Source: Caldifarciminota bacterium
GTDB lineage: Bacteria; Hydrothermota; Hydrothermia; B15-G9; WFZT01
Assembly: GCA_026986655.1 (NCBI GenBank)
Contig: JALSOD010000011.1
Location: forward strand, 1 to 20,547
Direction of reading: 5' to 3'
Length of the DNA stretch: 20,547 nucleotides
Position numbers and translations under genes: made by a program. Below, piece by piece: positions 1 through 7,761 of the stretch (position 1 is the first letter of the stretch; every line of letters begins with the position of its first letter). Below the pieces are notes generated by a model. The model saw nothing but the letters and a program-made list of their open reading frames with translations. It had not been told where the DNA came from and ran no database searches.

Positions 1-1
1 A

Positions 2-607
2 AAATGGGAGAAAAAGGGAATTGAAATTCTTGCCGAGTGTCCTGGTGGCATGTATCAGTTTGGTAATTTAAGACATGAAATCAAAGGACCAGACGACGTA
101 AAGGGCCTCATTTGGGCAGTGTCAAGCAAGGCGCATGCCAAAGCTATTGAAGTCCTCGGAGGCTCACCTACATTCATGTCATCCGGACGTCTCTACACCG
201 CATTCCAGAGAAAAACCATTGACGGTTGCCTGAGGCCCTATCTCACATACACAGGTCGTAAGCTTTACGAGGTTATGAAGTACCTGACAGTTGCAAATGT
301 TGGGAACTACACCATTCTTTTGAGTTTTAACAAAAAGAGATTCGACTCTTTGCCAAAAGACATACAGAGCCTTTTGAGGAGCTCCGCGCAGAAATGGGCT
401 GAATGGTCTTTCGAGGGCGTGAAGCAGACAAAGCGTGATGCATTAAAAATATTCAAAGAAAATGGTATGAAGGTACACGTTCTCGATGATACTGCGTTTA
501 ATGAGTTCAAGAAGAGACTCACATCTGTTTACAAATGGTGGGTCGCCCAGGTACCCGATGGACAAAAGTACATTGACTTCATTGAGAGCCATCATCTGAA
601 AAGGTAA
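2..607 (+). CDS. dctP: TRAP transporter substrate-binding subunit DctP (C-terminal part)
   Basis: Partial gene: the reading frame is open from base 2, so the N-terminal half, including the signal peptide, lies outside the window. The ~201 visible residues have the character of the second lobe of DctP-type periplasmic binding proteins: a GP(D)DVKG segment, a segment reading SGRLYTAFQRKTIDG where the family usually has a 'evytALqrGvvDG' stretch, and an amphipathic C-terminal helix with paired tryptophans. The protein would bind a substrate (in known members usually a carboxylate) in the periplasm and deliver it to the DctQM membrane complex. DctQ starts 37 bp downstream, then DctM, giving the standard P-Q-M order. 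The substrate cannot be read from the sequence. Family assignment is firm mainly because of the neighbours. Confidence 0.9.
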   Translation, partial: KWEKKGIEILAECPGGMYQFGNLRHEIKGPDDVKGLIWAVSSKAHAKAIEVLGGSPTFMSSGRLYTAFQRKTIDGCLRPYLTYTGRKLYEVMKYLTVANVGNYTILLSFNKKRFDSLPKDIQSLLRSSAQKWAEWSFEGVKQTKRDALKIFKENGMKVHVLDDTAFNEFKKRLTSVYKWWVAQVPDGQKYIDFIESHHLKR

Positions 608-643
608 GCCCGGGATATAACAATTTACAAAATCGGCTCTAAA

Positions 644-1135
644 ATGAAGAGATTAGTGGGTACTATTGACAAAATTAACGAGTTCATGGGGTATTTTACC
701 GGACTCCTGATTTTTGTTCTCCTCGTTCTTGCCACCTGGGGTGTTTTTTCTCGCTACGTCTTGAGAAGACCAAGCCATATAGCCCTTGAAATAAGCGGTT
801 ATCTGATGGTGGCTCTCACCTTCTTCGGTTCAGGATACATTTTCTTGAAAAACAAACACGTCAGTGTTCAGGTCTTAACTTCCAGATTAAAGGGTAGAGC
901 GAAAAGAGTTCACGATCTGACAGTAAATATCTTGCTTTTTCTCTTTACTCTGCTCGTAATTTACGAGGGAATAGGGTTCACTGTCCTCGCATATAAGGAA
1001 CATTACAGGTCAACGAGTTTGCTCAACTTCCCCATGTGGATTGTTTATCTTTCCATTCCTGTAGGGTTGGTCTTCCTGCTGATCCAGATTGTCAGGAACA
1101 TCATTGTTCTCTCAAAAGGAGAAGGATATGAGTAA
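644..1135 (+). CDS. dctQ: TRAP transporter small permease subunit DctQ
   Basis: A 163-residue protein with four hydrophobic segments (about residues 17-37, 50-70, 92-112 and 130-150), the normal size and topology of DctQ. The first helix is followed by a typical FSRYVLRRP segment, close to the 'v.~RYvfn.p' motif of the family, and an E-(I)-SGYL segment follows. It forms the membrane complex with the large permease DctM and accepts substrate from the binding protein. The ATG at 644 is the first good start after the dctP stop. It lacks a strong Shine-Dalgarno sequence, so translation may partly depend on readthrough from dctP, whose stop lies 37 bp upstream in the same frame. Its stop overlaps the dctM start by 8 bp. 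Confidence 0.9.
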   Translation: MKRLVGTIDKINEFMGYFTGLLIFVLLVLATWGVFSRYVLRRPSHIALEISGYLMVALTFFGSGYIFLKNKHVSVQVLTSRLKGRAKRVHDLTVNILLFLFTLLVIYEGIGFTVLAYKEHYRSTSLLNFPMWIVYLSIPVGLVFLLIQIVRNIIVLSKGEGYE

Positions 1136-2432
1136 TGTTGTAATTTCGGTGATTGTCCTTGTCGTTTTCCTTGCTATTCTGTTTTACGGAGTTCCAGTAT
1201 TTGCCTCACTTGGGATTGCGAGTGTTGTCGGGATAATCATCATGAATGGTGTTGGTGGGCTCACAGTGATCCCTGAAATCTTTTATGAAAAGATGGACAA
1301 CTTCGTCCTCATAGCGATTCCCCTGTACATTCTGATGGGTGAAATACTCTTCCATACAGGAATAGGAAGTGACCTTTACCAAATGGCGAGCAGGTGGACC
1401 AACTGGCTGCCCGGTGGCCTCGCAATGGGAACCGTGGTTGCGAGTGCAGTTTTTGGTGCTATGTGTGGGGTCAGCGTTGCAGGAGCAGCCACAATAGGTG
1501 CATTTGCAATACCGGAAATGCTTAAAAGAGGTTATGACAAATCACTCGCTTCAGGATCTGTAGCAGCGGCTGGAGCCCTCGCACTTTTGATTCCACCAAG
1601 TATAGGATTCATTCTCTACGGAGCCATAGCCGATGAATCTGTGGGAAAACTATTCATCAGTGGAATTGTACCTGGAATCATCCTTGCTATCTTCATGATG
1701 ATCTATATCTTCATCCTGGTGCTCTTCAAACCGGAAATGGCACCACGTCCAAAAGAGAAAATCACCTGGAAAATGAGATTCCAGAGTCTCGGCCGTGCAT
1801 GGACAGCACTGTTCCTCATAATTCTTGTTCTCGGAAGCATTTACACTGGAATTGCGACCCCAACCGAATCTGCGGCCATCGGTGCAGTAGGCGCCTATTT
1901 CCTCGCCATCTTTGTTTATAGGTCCATGAACTGGAAGGTTTTCTGGGAGATTTTACTTTCCACAATGAAGACCTCAGGGATGATTCTTCTGATCTTCGTG
2001 AACGCTATGCTGTTTGGCTATGTTTTAACACGTTTGCAGTTACCACAGCAGCTTGCCGAGTATGTTGCGAACGCTCACATGTCAAAATACATGGTTATTA
2101 CTGCGGTGGTTGCCCTTCTGATCTTCCTTGGAATGTTTATCGACGGTGCATCCGTTATCCTGATTTCAACTCCAATACTTCTCCCTACGATCCAGATCTT
2201 TGGTTACGATAAAATCTGGTTCGGCGTAATCATGATGATCACCATTGAGATGGCCGTTATCACTCCACCGGTCGGGTTGAATCTCTACGTTATCAAGAGC
2301 ATAGCACCGGAGGCAGTAACACTGAAGGACATAATTAGTGGGGCATTACCGTTTGTACTTGTGGAAATTGCCTCACTCATAGTTTTTGTAATATTCCCGA
2401 AGCTTGCTCTCTGGCTTCCGAGCAAGATGTAG
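1128..2432 (+). CDS. dctM: TRAP transporter large permease subunit DctM
   Basis: A 434-residue, strongly hydrophobic protein with about a dozen membrane segments, the channel subunit of the Na+-coupled TRAP system. Family landmarks include the LPGGLAMGTVVAS segment, FGAMCGVSVAGAATIG, the GY-K-SLASGSVAAAG stretch, LIPPSIGFILYG in the middle, and a matching ITPPVGLNLYV segment near the C-terminus. A TTG at 1089 would add 13 residues, but the ATG at 1128 is better: it is preceded by an AAAGGAGAAGG ribosome-binding region and gives the usual short overlap with the dctQ stop. A GC-rich hairpin follows the stop closely and marks the end of the operon. Confidence 0.93.
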   Translation: MSNVVISVIVLVVFLAILFYGVPVFASLGIASVVGIIIMNGVGGLTVIPEIFYEKMDNFVLIAIPLYILMGEILFHTGIGSDLYQMASRWTNWLPGGLAMGTVVASAVFGAMCGVSVAGAATIGAFAIPEMLKRGYDKSLASGSVAAAGALALLIPPSIGFILYGAIADESVGKLFISGIVPGIILAIFMMIYIFILVLFKPEMAPRPKEKITWKMRFQSLGRAWTALFLIILVLGSIYTGIATPTESAAIGAVGAYFLAIFVYRSMNWKVFWEILLSTMKTSGMILLIFVNAMLFGYVLTRLQLPQQLAEYVANAHMSKYMVITAVVALLIFLGMFIDGASVILISTPILLPTIQIFGYDKIWFGVIMMITIEMAVITPPVGLNLYVIKSIAPEAVTLKDIISGALPFVLVEIASLIVFVIFPKLALWLPSKM

Positions 2433-2439
2433 AGAAAGT

Positions 2440-2474
2440 GATGGGGGGCGCCGGCTTCGCCGGCGCCCCCCATC
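2440..2474 (+). terminator. 15-bp GC-rich hairpin after dctM
   Basis: Bases 2440-2454 are the perfect reverse complement of 2460-2474, with a 5-base CTTCG loop. The stem is GATGGGGGGCGCCGG, far more GC-rich than its surroundings. It starts 7 bp after the dctM stop codon. No T-run follows on either strand, so it is not a textbook intrinsic terminator. It may stabilise the 3' end of the TRAP mRNA or act together with the C-rich tract just downstream. Confidence 0.7.
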
Positions 2475-2610
2475 TCATTAACCCGAATATAATCTATCTT
2501 CAAATCCCCCTCTCAACCAATCACCTCATCTCATGTCTCCCATTAACACCCCACGGCAAATTTCCCACCTTGTTGTCTAATAGCATAAACCATTCCCAAT
2601 TCATGCGTTT
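2475..2610 (+). other. C-rich, G-poor tract, likely Rho-utilisation region
   Basis: In the 136 bases after the hairpin I count 47 C and only 9 G on the + strand, with no G at all from 2486 to 2534. Unstructured C-over-G RNA of this kind is the known signature of Rho loading sites. The location, between the dctM hairpin and the promoter of the next operon, fits a factor-dependent terminator for the TRAP transcript. Short reading frames crossing the tract (2438-2656 +, 2285-2503 -) have no protein-like character. Confidence 0.5.
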
Positions 2611-2614
2611 CCCC

Positions 2615-2643
2615 TTGACATTAGGTGGTAAAAACGATATTGT
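2615..2643 (+). promoter_or_regulatory. Sigma-70-type promoter for the 63-aa ORF-rsfS-argS-rph operon
   Basis: A perfect -35 TTGACA at 2615-2620 is followed after 17 bp by TATTGT at 2638-2643 (4 of 6 to consensus). Transcription would start near 2650, giving a ~26-base leader that carries a GGAGG at 2664-2668 ahead of the ATG at 2676. Confidence 0.6.
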
Positions 2644-2675
2644 TTTGACCTTATAAAAACCCTGGAGGGTCACTT

Positions 2676-2867
2676 ATGGGTTCAATTGAAAGATTGATCG
2701 AACTCATCCAGGACATGGATGAGCAAGAATTGGAAATACTCATCAAATTTGCAGAAATTTTGAAAGAAGGAAGTGATGAGGAGAAACGTCTACTCCTCGA
2801 CCTTGAGGGTTCCAGAGAATATGTCGACTGGAATCTCGTCAAGTGGAAAGATCGAAATGAACGATAA
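2676..2867 (+). CDS. Small acidic hypothetical protein (63 aa) upstream of rsfS
   Basis: I do not recognise this protein. It is highly charged and probably mostly helical: the first ~33 residues are leucine/isoleucine-spaced acidic helix (IERLIELIQDMDEQELEILI), followed by a charged linker and a WNLVKWKDRNE tail. No membrane segment, cysteine or nucleotide-binding motif is present. Reality of the gene is supported by a strong GGAGG ribosome-binding site 7 bp before the ATG, a promoter just upstream, and an 11-bp overlap with the rsfS start, a coupling typical of true operon genes. A role linked to ribosome silencing or translation is possible only by position. An alternative is that it serves mainly as a leader frame for rsfS. 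Confidence 0.65.
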   Translation: MGSIERLIELIQDMDEQELEILIKFAEILKEGSDEEKRLLLDLEGSREYVDWNLVKWKDRNER

Positions 2868-3240
2868 GGAAAGACTCTTCGAGCTTGCATCCCTTGCTGG
2901 AAAACTGGCATTAGACAAGAAAGGGGAGGATGTTATCATCCTTAAAATTGGTGAGGTATCCCCCTCGATTGCTGAATACTTCGTAATCGTCACTGGCCAC
3001 ACAAAGGAGCATCTTCAGGCCATATCAGACTATATCGATGAGCATTTATCCGAAGAATTGAAACTCCATCACGTGGAGGGATACGAGACGGGCAGGTGGG
3101 TACTACTTGATTATCTCGACATCGTGATTCATATAATGACGAAGGAAGCAAGAGAATATTACAGTCTCGAATTCATCTGGGCAGACGCTCCAATTATTAA
3201 ACCTGGAGAGGAAGATGAGCAAGATAAAGACGAAACTTAA
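2857..3240 (+). CDS. rsfS: Ribosome silencing factor RsfS (Iojap/YbeB family)
   Basis: The 127-residue protein covers the whole RsfS domain. Visible landmarks are DVIILKIGEVSPSIAEYFVI (the family's 'D.sslaDyfVI' strand-helix), VTGHTKEHLQAISDYI, VEGYETGRWVLLDYLDIVIH and the C-terminal REYYSLEFIWADAP. In known members RsfS binds ribosomal protein uL14 on the 50S subunit and blocks joining with 30S, saving energy during starvation. A longer frame opens at 2773, but the ATG at 2857 is chosen because the domain begins there, GGAAA lies 7 bp upstream, and it overlaps the preceding small gene by only 11 bp. Its 3' end overlaps argS by 26 bp, so the acidic tail (GEEDEQDKDET) is encoded by the argS start region. 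Confidence 0.93.
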   Translation: MNDKERLFELASLAGKLALDKKGEDVIILKIGEVSPSIAEYFVIVTGHTKEHLQAISDYIDEHLSEELKLHHVEGYETGRWVLLDYLDIVIHIMTKEAREYYSLEFIWADAPIIKPGEEDEQDKDET

Positions 3241-4822
3241 AAATTTCATACAAGAATTCGTTAAGGAGAAATATGGCATCGATCATGAACCGATAATTAG
3301 TCCGGCGAGGGACGAAAAGTTCGGTGAATACAGTGTGACATCAGCCTTTTCCCTTGCTAAAGAATTGAGGAGAAACCCTGCGGAGATTGCTTCTGAAATT
3401 GCTCAGGCTGTGAGCTCAAAATTCCCTTTTGAAGTAGAAAAAGTCGATATAGTTAAGGGATTTGTAAACATTTACCTTAGTAAACCTTTCTTCCAGAATC
3501 TTGTAAAAGAAGCTCTGAGTGAGAATTTCGGGAGGTGCAATGCAGGGAATGGTTTGAAAGTGAATTTAGAGTTTGTCTCTGCCAATCCAACAGGTCCTTT
3601 GAACGTGGTGAATGCTCGAGCGGCAGCCGTAGGCGATTCATTGAGACAAATAATGAGACACTGCGGTTATGATGCCTGGTCAGAATATTATGTCAACGAT
3701 GCCGGTGGCCAGATCAGAGCTCTAAGGGAGTCTGTTAAATGGAGAATGGGGCTGCGTCCTGACCTACCAGAAGACGGCTATGCTGGTGATTATCTCATCC
3801 AGTACGCCGAAAGATTGAGAGATATGGGGATAACCGAGGACCATGAGATTGAAAGGCACATCGTTGACATGATCTTAAACGACCAAATGAAAACTCTTGA
3901 AAGGTTCCGGGTAAAGTTTGATGTGATAACGCGGGAATCCTTCATTCGAAAATCAAAATATCCGAAGATTTTAGAGGAAAAATTAAAGGCAAAAAATTTG
4001 ATTTACGAAAGGGATGGGGCCATCTACTTCAGGGCAACATCTCTTGGAGACATTGATGAGAAAGATCGTGTCCTTGTAAGAAGTAACGGTGAGCCAACTT
4101 ATTTCTACTTCGATCTCGCATATCACATTTATAAATTTGATCGCGGATTTCAAAAGGTTGTGGATTTCTGGGGACCTGATCACCACGGATATGTTCCACG
4201 TATGAAGGCGGGCCTTAAAGCCCTTGACCTCGACGATGAAAGGTTTGACGTTAAAATCATCCAGCAGGTGAACATAATCAAAGATGGGAAACGTATCAGG
4301 ATGTCAAAAAGAAGAGGGGAGCTTTTCACTCTGAGTGAACTTCTGGACGAAGTCAACGTCGATGCTGCAAGATTTTTCTTCCTGTTGCGCTCCTACTCAT
4401 CCCATCTTGATTTTGACATTGATCTTGCAAGAGAAATTTCGGTTAAAAATCCCGTTTACTATGTGCAGTACGCACATGCGAGAATTTCGAGCATAATGAA
4501 AAAGGCACAGGAGAAGGGGCTCACTGCGGACGGTGCAGACCTCGAGCTACTCGTAACACCTGAAGAACGTAGCATAATGCGTGAGATGCTTTTCTTTCCC
4601 GACGTCCTTGAAGACATCTCGTTGAAGCTTGAGCCGCACCCTATCACGTACTATCTAACGGGTCTTGCTGAAAAGTTCCACAACTACTACCAGAAACACA
4701 CTGTAGCTGATCCATCAAATCCTGAGCTTAGTGCCGCAAGACTTACTTTTGTCCAGGCAATTGCCAATGTCATCAAAATTGGACTCGGGCTTATAGGTGT
4801 ATCGGCGCCGGAGGAGATGTAA
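3215..4822 (+). CDS. argS: Arginyl-tRNA synthetase
   Basis: A 535-residue class Ia aminoacyl-tRNA synthetase charging tRNA-Arg in the cytoplasm. The order is the ArgRS-specific N-terminal domain (about 1-90, with FGEYSVTSAFSLAKELRRNP), the Rossmann catalytic domain (about 115-370, with ANPTGPLN, the conserved YYVNDAGGQI at 158-167 and the KMSKS-type loop RMSKR at 362-366), and the DALR anticodon-binding domain (about 414-535, starting VYYVQYAHAR). The HIGH signature is unusual: residues 130-133 read NVVN instead of the usual HVGH, so both histidines are asparagine, while the rest of the motif and KMSKR are intact. Start ATG 3215 has GGAG six bases upstream and lies inside rsfS; the stop overlaps the rph start by one base (TAATG). 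Confidence 0.95.
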   Translation: MSKIKTKLKNFIQEFVKEKYGIDHEPIISPARDEKFGEYSVTSAFSLAKELRRNPAEIASEIAQAVSSKFPFEVEKVDIVKGFVNIYLSKPFFQNLVKEALSENFGRCNAGNGLKVNLEFVSANPTGPLNVVNARAAAVGDSLRQIMRHCGYDAWSEYYVNDAGGQIRALRESVKWRMGLRPDLPEDGYAGDYLIQYAERLRDMGITEDHEIERHIVDMILNDQMKTLERFRVKFDVITRESFIRKSKYPKILEEKLKAKNLIYERDGAIYFRATSLGDIDEKDRVLVRSNGEPTYFYFDLAYHIYKFDRGFQKVVDFWGPDHHGYVPRMKAGLKALDLDDERFDVKIIQQVNIIKDGKRIRMSKRRGELFTLSELLDEVNVDAARFFFLLRSYSSHLDFDIDLAREISVKNPVYYVQYAHARISSIMKKAQEKGLTADGADLELLVTPEERSIMREMLFFPDVLEDISLKLEPHPITYYLTGLAEKFHNYYQKHTVADPSNPELSAARLTFVQAIANVIKIGLGLIGVSAPEEM

Positions 4823-5550
4823 TGGAGGTGAAATGGAGAGACAGCTCATCCATCAGGCCGGTTAGAATTCACAGGGGGTATCTTAAGGACCCCGAAGGAT
4901 CGGTTCTGTTTGAAATTGGCAACACAAAGGTACTCTGTGCCGCAACTGTTCAGGATAAGGTGCCCAATTTTTTAAAGGGAACGGGAGAGGGATGGTTAAC
5001 GGCCGAATATGCACTTCTCCCAAGATCAACCCCAAGAAGGAACGTTAGAGAGGGACGAACAGGGCGATACGATGCAAGGTCCATTGAAATTTCAAGGATG
5101 ATCGGGCGTGCTCTTCGCGGGGTCCTTGACCTCTCAAAGTTAAAAGATTTCTCTATAATTATTGACTGCGATGTCCTTCAGGCCGATGGAGGTACAAGGA
5201 CAGCCTCTATAACTGCTGGATTCTGTGCCCTCTATGATGCTGTTCAATTTATGATAAGGAACGGCCTTATCAAGGAAAACCCAATCCGTGAATTTATTGC
5301 TGCTATCTCTGTTGGAAAAATTGGAAATGACTTTCTCCTCGATTTATCCTATGAAGAAGATTTTCAGGCAGAAGTTGATCTTAACGTCGCTATGACAGAA
5401 AGCAAAAGAATTGTGGAAATCCAGGGAACAGCAGAAAAAAGACCATTTTCAGTTGAAGACCTGAACAAAATGGTCGAGCTCGCATGGAAGGGTATTGAGG
5501 AGCTAATTAGAATCCAGAAAGAGGTTCTCAGGGAACCTCTCCCTCGTTAG
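4822..5550 (+). CDS. rph: Ribonuclease PH
   Basis: A 242-residue phosphorolytic 3'-5' exoribonuclease that trims tRNA 3' ends, forming a hexamer in the cytoplasm. The family signatures are intact: KVLCAATV near 36-43, EYALLPRSTPRRN at 62-75, GRTGRYDARSIEISRMIGR with phosphate-binding R86, DCDVLQADGGTRTA at 115-128, and the metal/active-site region with D180, D186 and QGTAEKRPFS at 201-210. Length is normal. GAGGAG of the argS end serves as the ribosome-binding site, and the ATG shares its A with the argS stop. Its last 23 bp overlap the 3' end of the opposite-strand permease gene, and a hairpin sits there. Confidence 0.96.
   Translation: MEVKWRDSSSIRPVRIHRGYLKDPEGSVLFEIGNTKVLCAATVQDKVPNFLKGTGEGWLTAEYALLPRSTPRRNVREGRTGRYDARSIEISRMIGRALRGVLDLSKLKDFSIIIDCDVLQADGGTRTASITAGFCALYDAVQFMIRNGLIKENPIREFIAAISVGKIGNDFLLDLSYEEDFQAEVDLNVAMTESKRIVEIQGTAEKRPFSVEDLNKMVELAWKGIEELIRIQKEVLREPLPR
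5520..5540. terminator. Hairpin in the convergent rph / permease 3' overlap
   Basis: AGAGGTTC (5520-5527) and GAACCTCT (5533-5540) form a perfect 8-bp stem with a 5-base TCAGG loop. It lies within the coding ends of both genes: the permease stop codon (5530-5528 on -) is in the loop and the rph stop is 8 bp downstream. On the - strand a short TTTCT follows; on the + strand there is no T-run. It could act in either direction, but termination is inferred. Confidence 0.45.
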
Positions 5551-6685
5551 ACCTGTTATCCCGGAAAAACATCCCCTTCAGGACAGCAGCAACCGGAACA
5601 GCAAGTAAGAATCCAAGTGGCCCAAAGAATTTAGCCCCCATCAAAATTGATACAAGAATTATAAGGGGATGCAATCCTACACTACCTCCGATGATTCGAG
5701 GTGAGATAACCGTACTCTCAAGAAGCTGCACAACGATAAAAACAATGGTGACTCTGAAGAATCCGGAGAGTGGATGTGGCTCCATAAATCCAAGCATGGC
5801 TCCAATAAAGTAACTCATCCAGAATCCAAGAGTTGGTACAAGATTAAAGAGCCCTGCAAAAACCCCGATTATTATGAAAAAATCTATCCCAAGAATTCCA
5901 AGAAACGCTGCTGTTAACAATCCCACAACAAACGCATCGATCAACTGCCCCCTGAAGTACTTTCTCAGAATCTCAGCAATTTCTATGAAAACCTGGTACG
6001 AACGCTCATTTTTAACAAAGATGGAAAAAATTCTCGATTTAATCTTGTTGTAATCGTTAAGGGTATAAAAAGTCACGATAATAGACAGAATGAAGTAAAA
6101 CACATAAGAAGCCACCAGAGCTGCCGACTTATAAAATGACGGTAACCTCTTTACAAATTCTCCAAAAATTGTGCCTATATCTGGCAGGTTCTCAAATATT
6201 TTCTTCAACTCACCATATTTCGAAAATTTTTGGAGTGCCTGCTCCCTCACGTGGGAGAGGAAACCTGGTAACTTCTGTGAAAATATCGCGAGTTCACGTG
6301 AAAATTGATGTCCGATGTAAATACCTATGAGGGTAAGAAACCCAAGAAAAATGGCTAAAATCAGAATGGATGTTATATACCTTGGAACCCTGTATTTTTC
6401 CAGTCGGTCCACAAGCGGTGAAAGTAGAAATGCAACAAGCAGTCCAAGACCAAAAGGGAAAAGGATGTTTTTTAGCTTAACTGTTAGAAGAAAGAGAAAA
6501 AAGGAGAGAGCGATTATGAAGAGGACGCGTGAGGTTGGATTTGACCGTCCCATGTAAAAAAGATAGGCCGCAAATCCAGAGAAAATTATCGCCAGATACT
6601 CTTCCGGGAATCCGAGATATATTGAAAGAATGAGAAGGATTAAAGCTGTTATAAAGAATGCAGAATTTTCGGTTGTCCTGGTCAT
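5528..6685 (-). CDS. AI-2E / PerM family membrane permease
   Basis: A 385-residue integral membrane protein of the AI-2E exporter (formerly UPF0118/PerM) family. Paired hydrophobic segments fill the first ~130 residues, a charged amphipathic stretch (about 130-185) follows, and more helices come after it, including a segment with the family's re-entrant character, GLFNLVPTLGFWMSYFIGAM. The family includes the E. coli AI-2 exporter TqsA and Na+/H+ antiporters, so the substrate is open. The ATG at 6685 overlaps the stop of the EnvC-like gene in an ATGA, and the gene is last in a seven-gene run. PerM-type permeases are known beside ftsEX in other bacteria, so a division or envelope role is reasonable but unproven. 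Confidence 0.85.
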   Translation of the reverse strand: MTRTTENSAFFITALILLILSIYLGFPEEYLAIIFSGFAAYLFYMGRSNPTSRVLFIIALSFFLFLLTVKLKNILFPFGLGLLVAFLLSPLVDRLEKYRVPRYITSILILAIFLGFLTLIGIYIGHQFSRELAIFSQKLPGFLSHVREQALQKFSKYGELKKIFENLPDIGTIFGEFVKRLPSFYKSAALVASYVFYFILSIIVTFYTLNDYNKIKSRIFSIFVKNERSYQVFIEIAEILRKYFRGQLIDAFVVGLLTAAFLGILGIDFFIIIGVFAGLFNLVPTLGFWMSYFIGAMLGFMEPHPLSGFFRVTIVFIVVQLLESTVISPRIIGGSVGLHPLIILVSILMGAKFFGPLGFLLAVPVAAVLKGMFFRDNRSNEGEVP

Positions 6686-7761
6686 CTTAAATATTTTAAC
6701 GGATTAACAGCCCTACCCCTAACCCTGATTTCAAAATGAAGAACTGGATCGACTCTTGAGAGTTCACCTATAACCTCCCCCTGATCAACTTCCATGCCGT
6801 TCTTCACGAGAATTTTATACAAATTGGCATAAACTGTGTATGTATTACCGTGTTCAATTATAACAACCCCCTTGTAAGAGATAAATGGACCTGCGAATAC
6901 TACCACACCATCCTTGGAGGCGACAACCTCTGCCCCGGGCTTTGCCTTTATATCAATTCCGATATTGTTGACACGTGTCCCATACTTTGGGTGCACAACA
7001 ACTCCAAATCTGGAAATAACCTTTCCTCTAACAGGCCAGATAAATCCCTTGCTCTTAGCCACATACTTCCTCTTTCTCTTGACACGTTTCTTCTCAATAT
7101 TTTTTAGTAATTTTTCCAATCTTTTTTTGGCAAGTTCAACCTGTTTCAGCCTGTATTTCTTAAGCTCTTCACGATTTTTAATCCTCCTCAAAAGTGCTCT
7201 CTTTTCCATCTTTTTCCATAAAAGCTGTGACTTCCTATAGCTGATATTATTTTCAAGTCTCTGAATTTCCCGAAGTCTCTGTTTCAGGAACTCCCTCTTT
7301 CTATTTAGTTCCCTGATGTCGCCTTCAACCTGCTCGTAGAGCTTTTTCTCCCTCGTAAGTACGCGATTGTAAATCTTCATCATCCTGTAGGACTCATAAG
7401 GATTCCCGGCGTTAAGGATAATTTCTAAAAAATTGGGATTCCCGTACTTGTACAATCTGACGAGGTAAGTCTTCAAAACTGCCCTTTTATAGGTCAAATC
7501 GGTCTCAAGACTGTCAATCTCTTCCTTAAGAGTTCTAACAGACTGCCTCAGACTATCTTCCTCATTTTTCTGGGTCTGGAGTAAATCTTCTAATACTTCA
7601 AGCTGACGATCGATTATCTCAAGTCGTTTCAACACACTTCTCTTTTGCCTCTGGATAGAAACAAGCTCTCTCTTAAGTTTCTGGAGTTCCTTTTCGTACT
7701 CTTTAATTTTCTGCTTGTATGAAACGGATAAAAGAGAGAGAAAAAGCAGTATGTATTTCAT
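6682..7761 (-). CDS. envC: EnvC-like murein hydrolase activator (coiled coil + degenerate LytM/M23)
   Basis: A 359-residue protein: a short hydrophobic N-terminus like a signal peptide (about 1-15), a long Lys/Glu/Arg/Leu-rich coiled coil (about 16-230), and a C-terminal LytM/M23 domain (239-359, WPVRGKVISRFG...HPKYGTR). The zinc site is degraded: the usual HxGxD reads N266-I-G-I-D270, the YxH histidine is N313, and HxH is V340-L-H342. Only D270 and H342 remain, so it should not be an endopeptidase, just as E. coli EnvC is an inactive activator of amidases. It lies directly after ftsX (ATGA overlap), whose product recruits EnvC in the periplasm. No amidase gene is in the window. Confidence 0.88.
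   Translation of the reverse strand: MKYILLFLSLLSVSYKQKIKEYEKELQKLKRELVSIQRQKRSVLKRLEIIDRQLEVLEDLLQTQKNEEDSLRQSVRTLKEEIDSLETDLTYKRAVLKTYLVRLYKYGNPNFLEIILNAGNPYESYRMMKIYNRVLTREKKLYEQVEGDIRELNRKREFLKQRLREIQRLENNISYRKSQLLWKKMEKRALLRRIKNREELKKYRLKQVELAKKRLEKLLKNIEKKRVKRKRKYVAKSKGFIWPVRGKVISRFGVVVHPKYGTRVNNIGIDIKAKPGAEVVASKDGVVVFAGPFISYKGVVIIEHGNTYTVYANLYKILVKNGMEVDQGEVIGELSRVDPVLHFEIRVRGRAVNPLKYLR

Noticed and set aside
1089..1127. Upstream TTG start extending dctM by 13 residues
   Set aside because: The ATG at 1128 has a good ribosome-binding region and the usual short overlap with dctQ; the extension is encoded inside the dctQ end and is not membrane-like.
2285..2656. Short frames on both strands through the dctM hairpin
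   Set aside because: They translate the palindrome and the C-rich tract into low-information peptides and overlap dctM; no ribosome-binding site.
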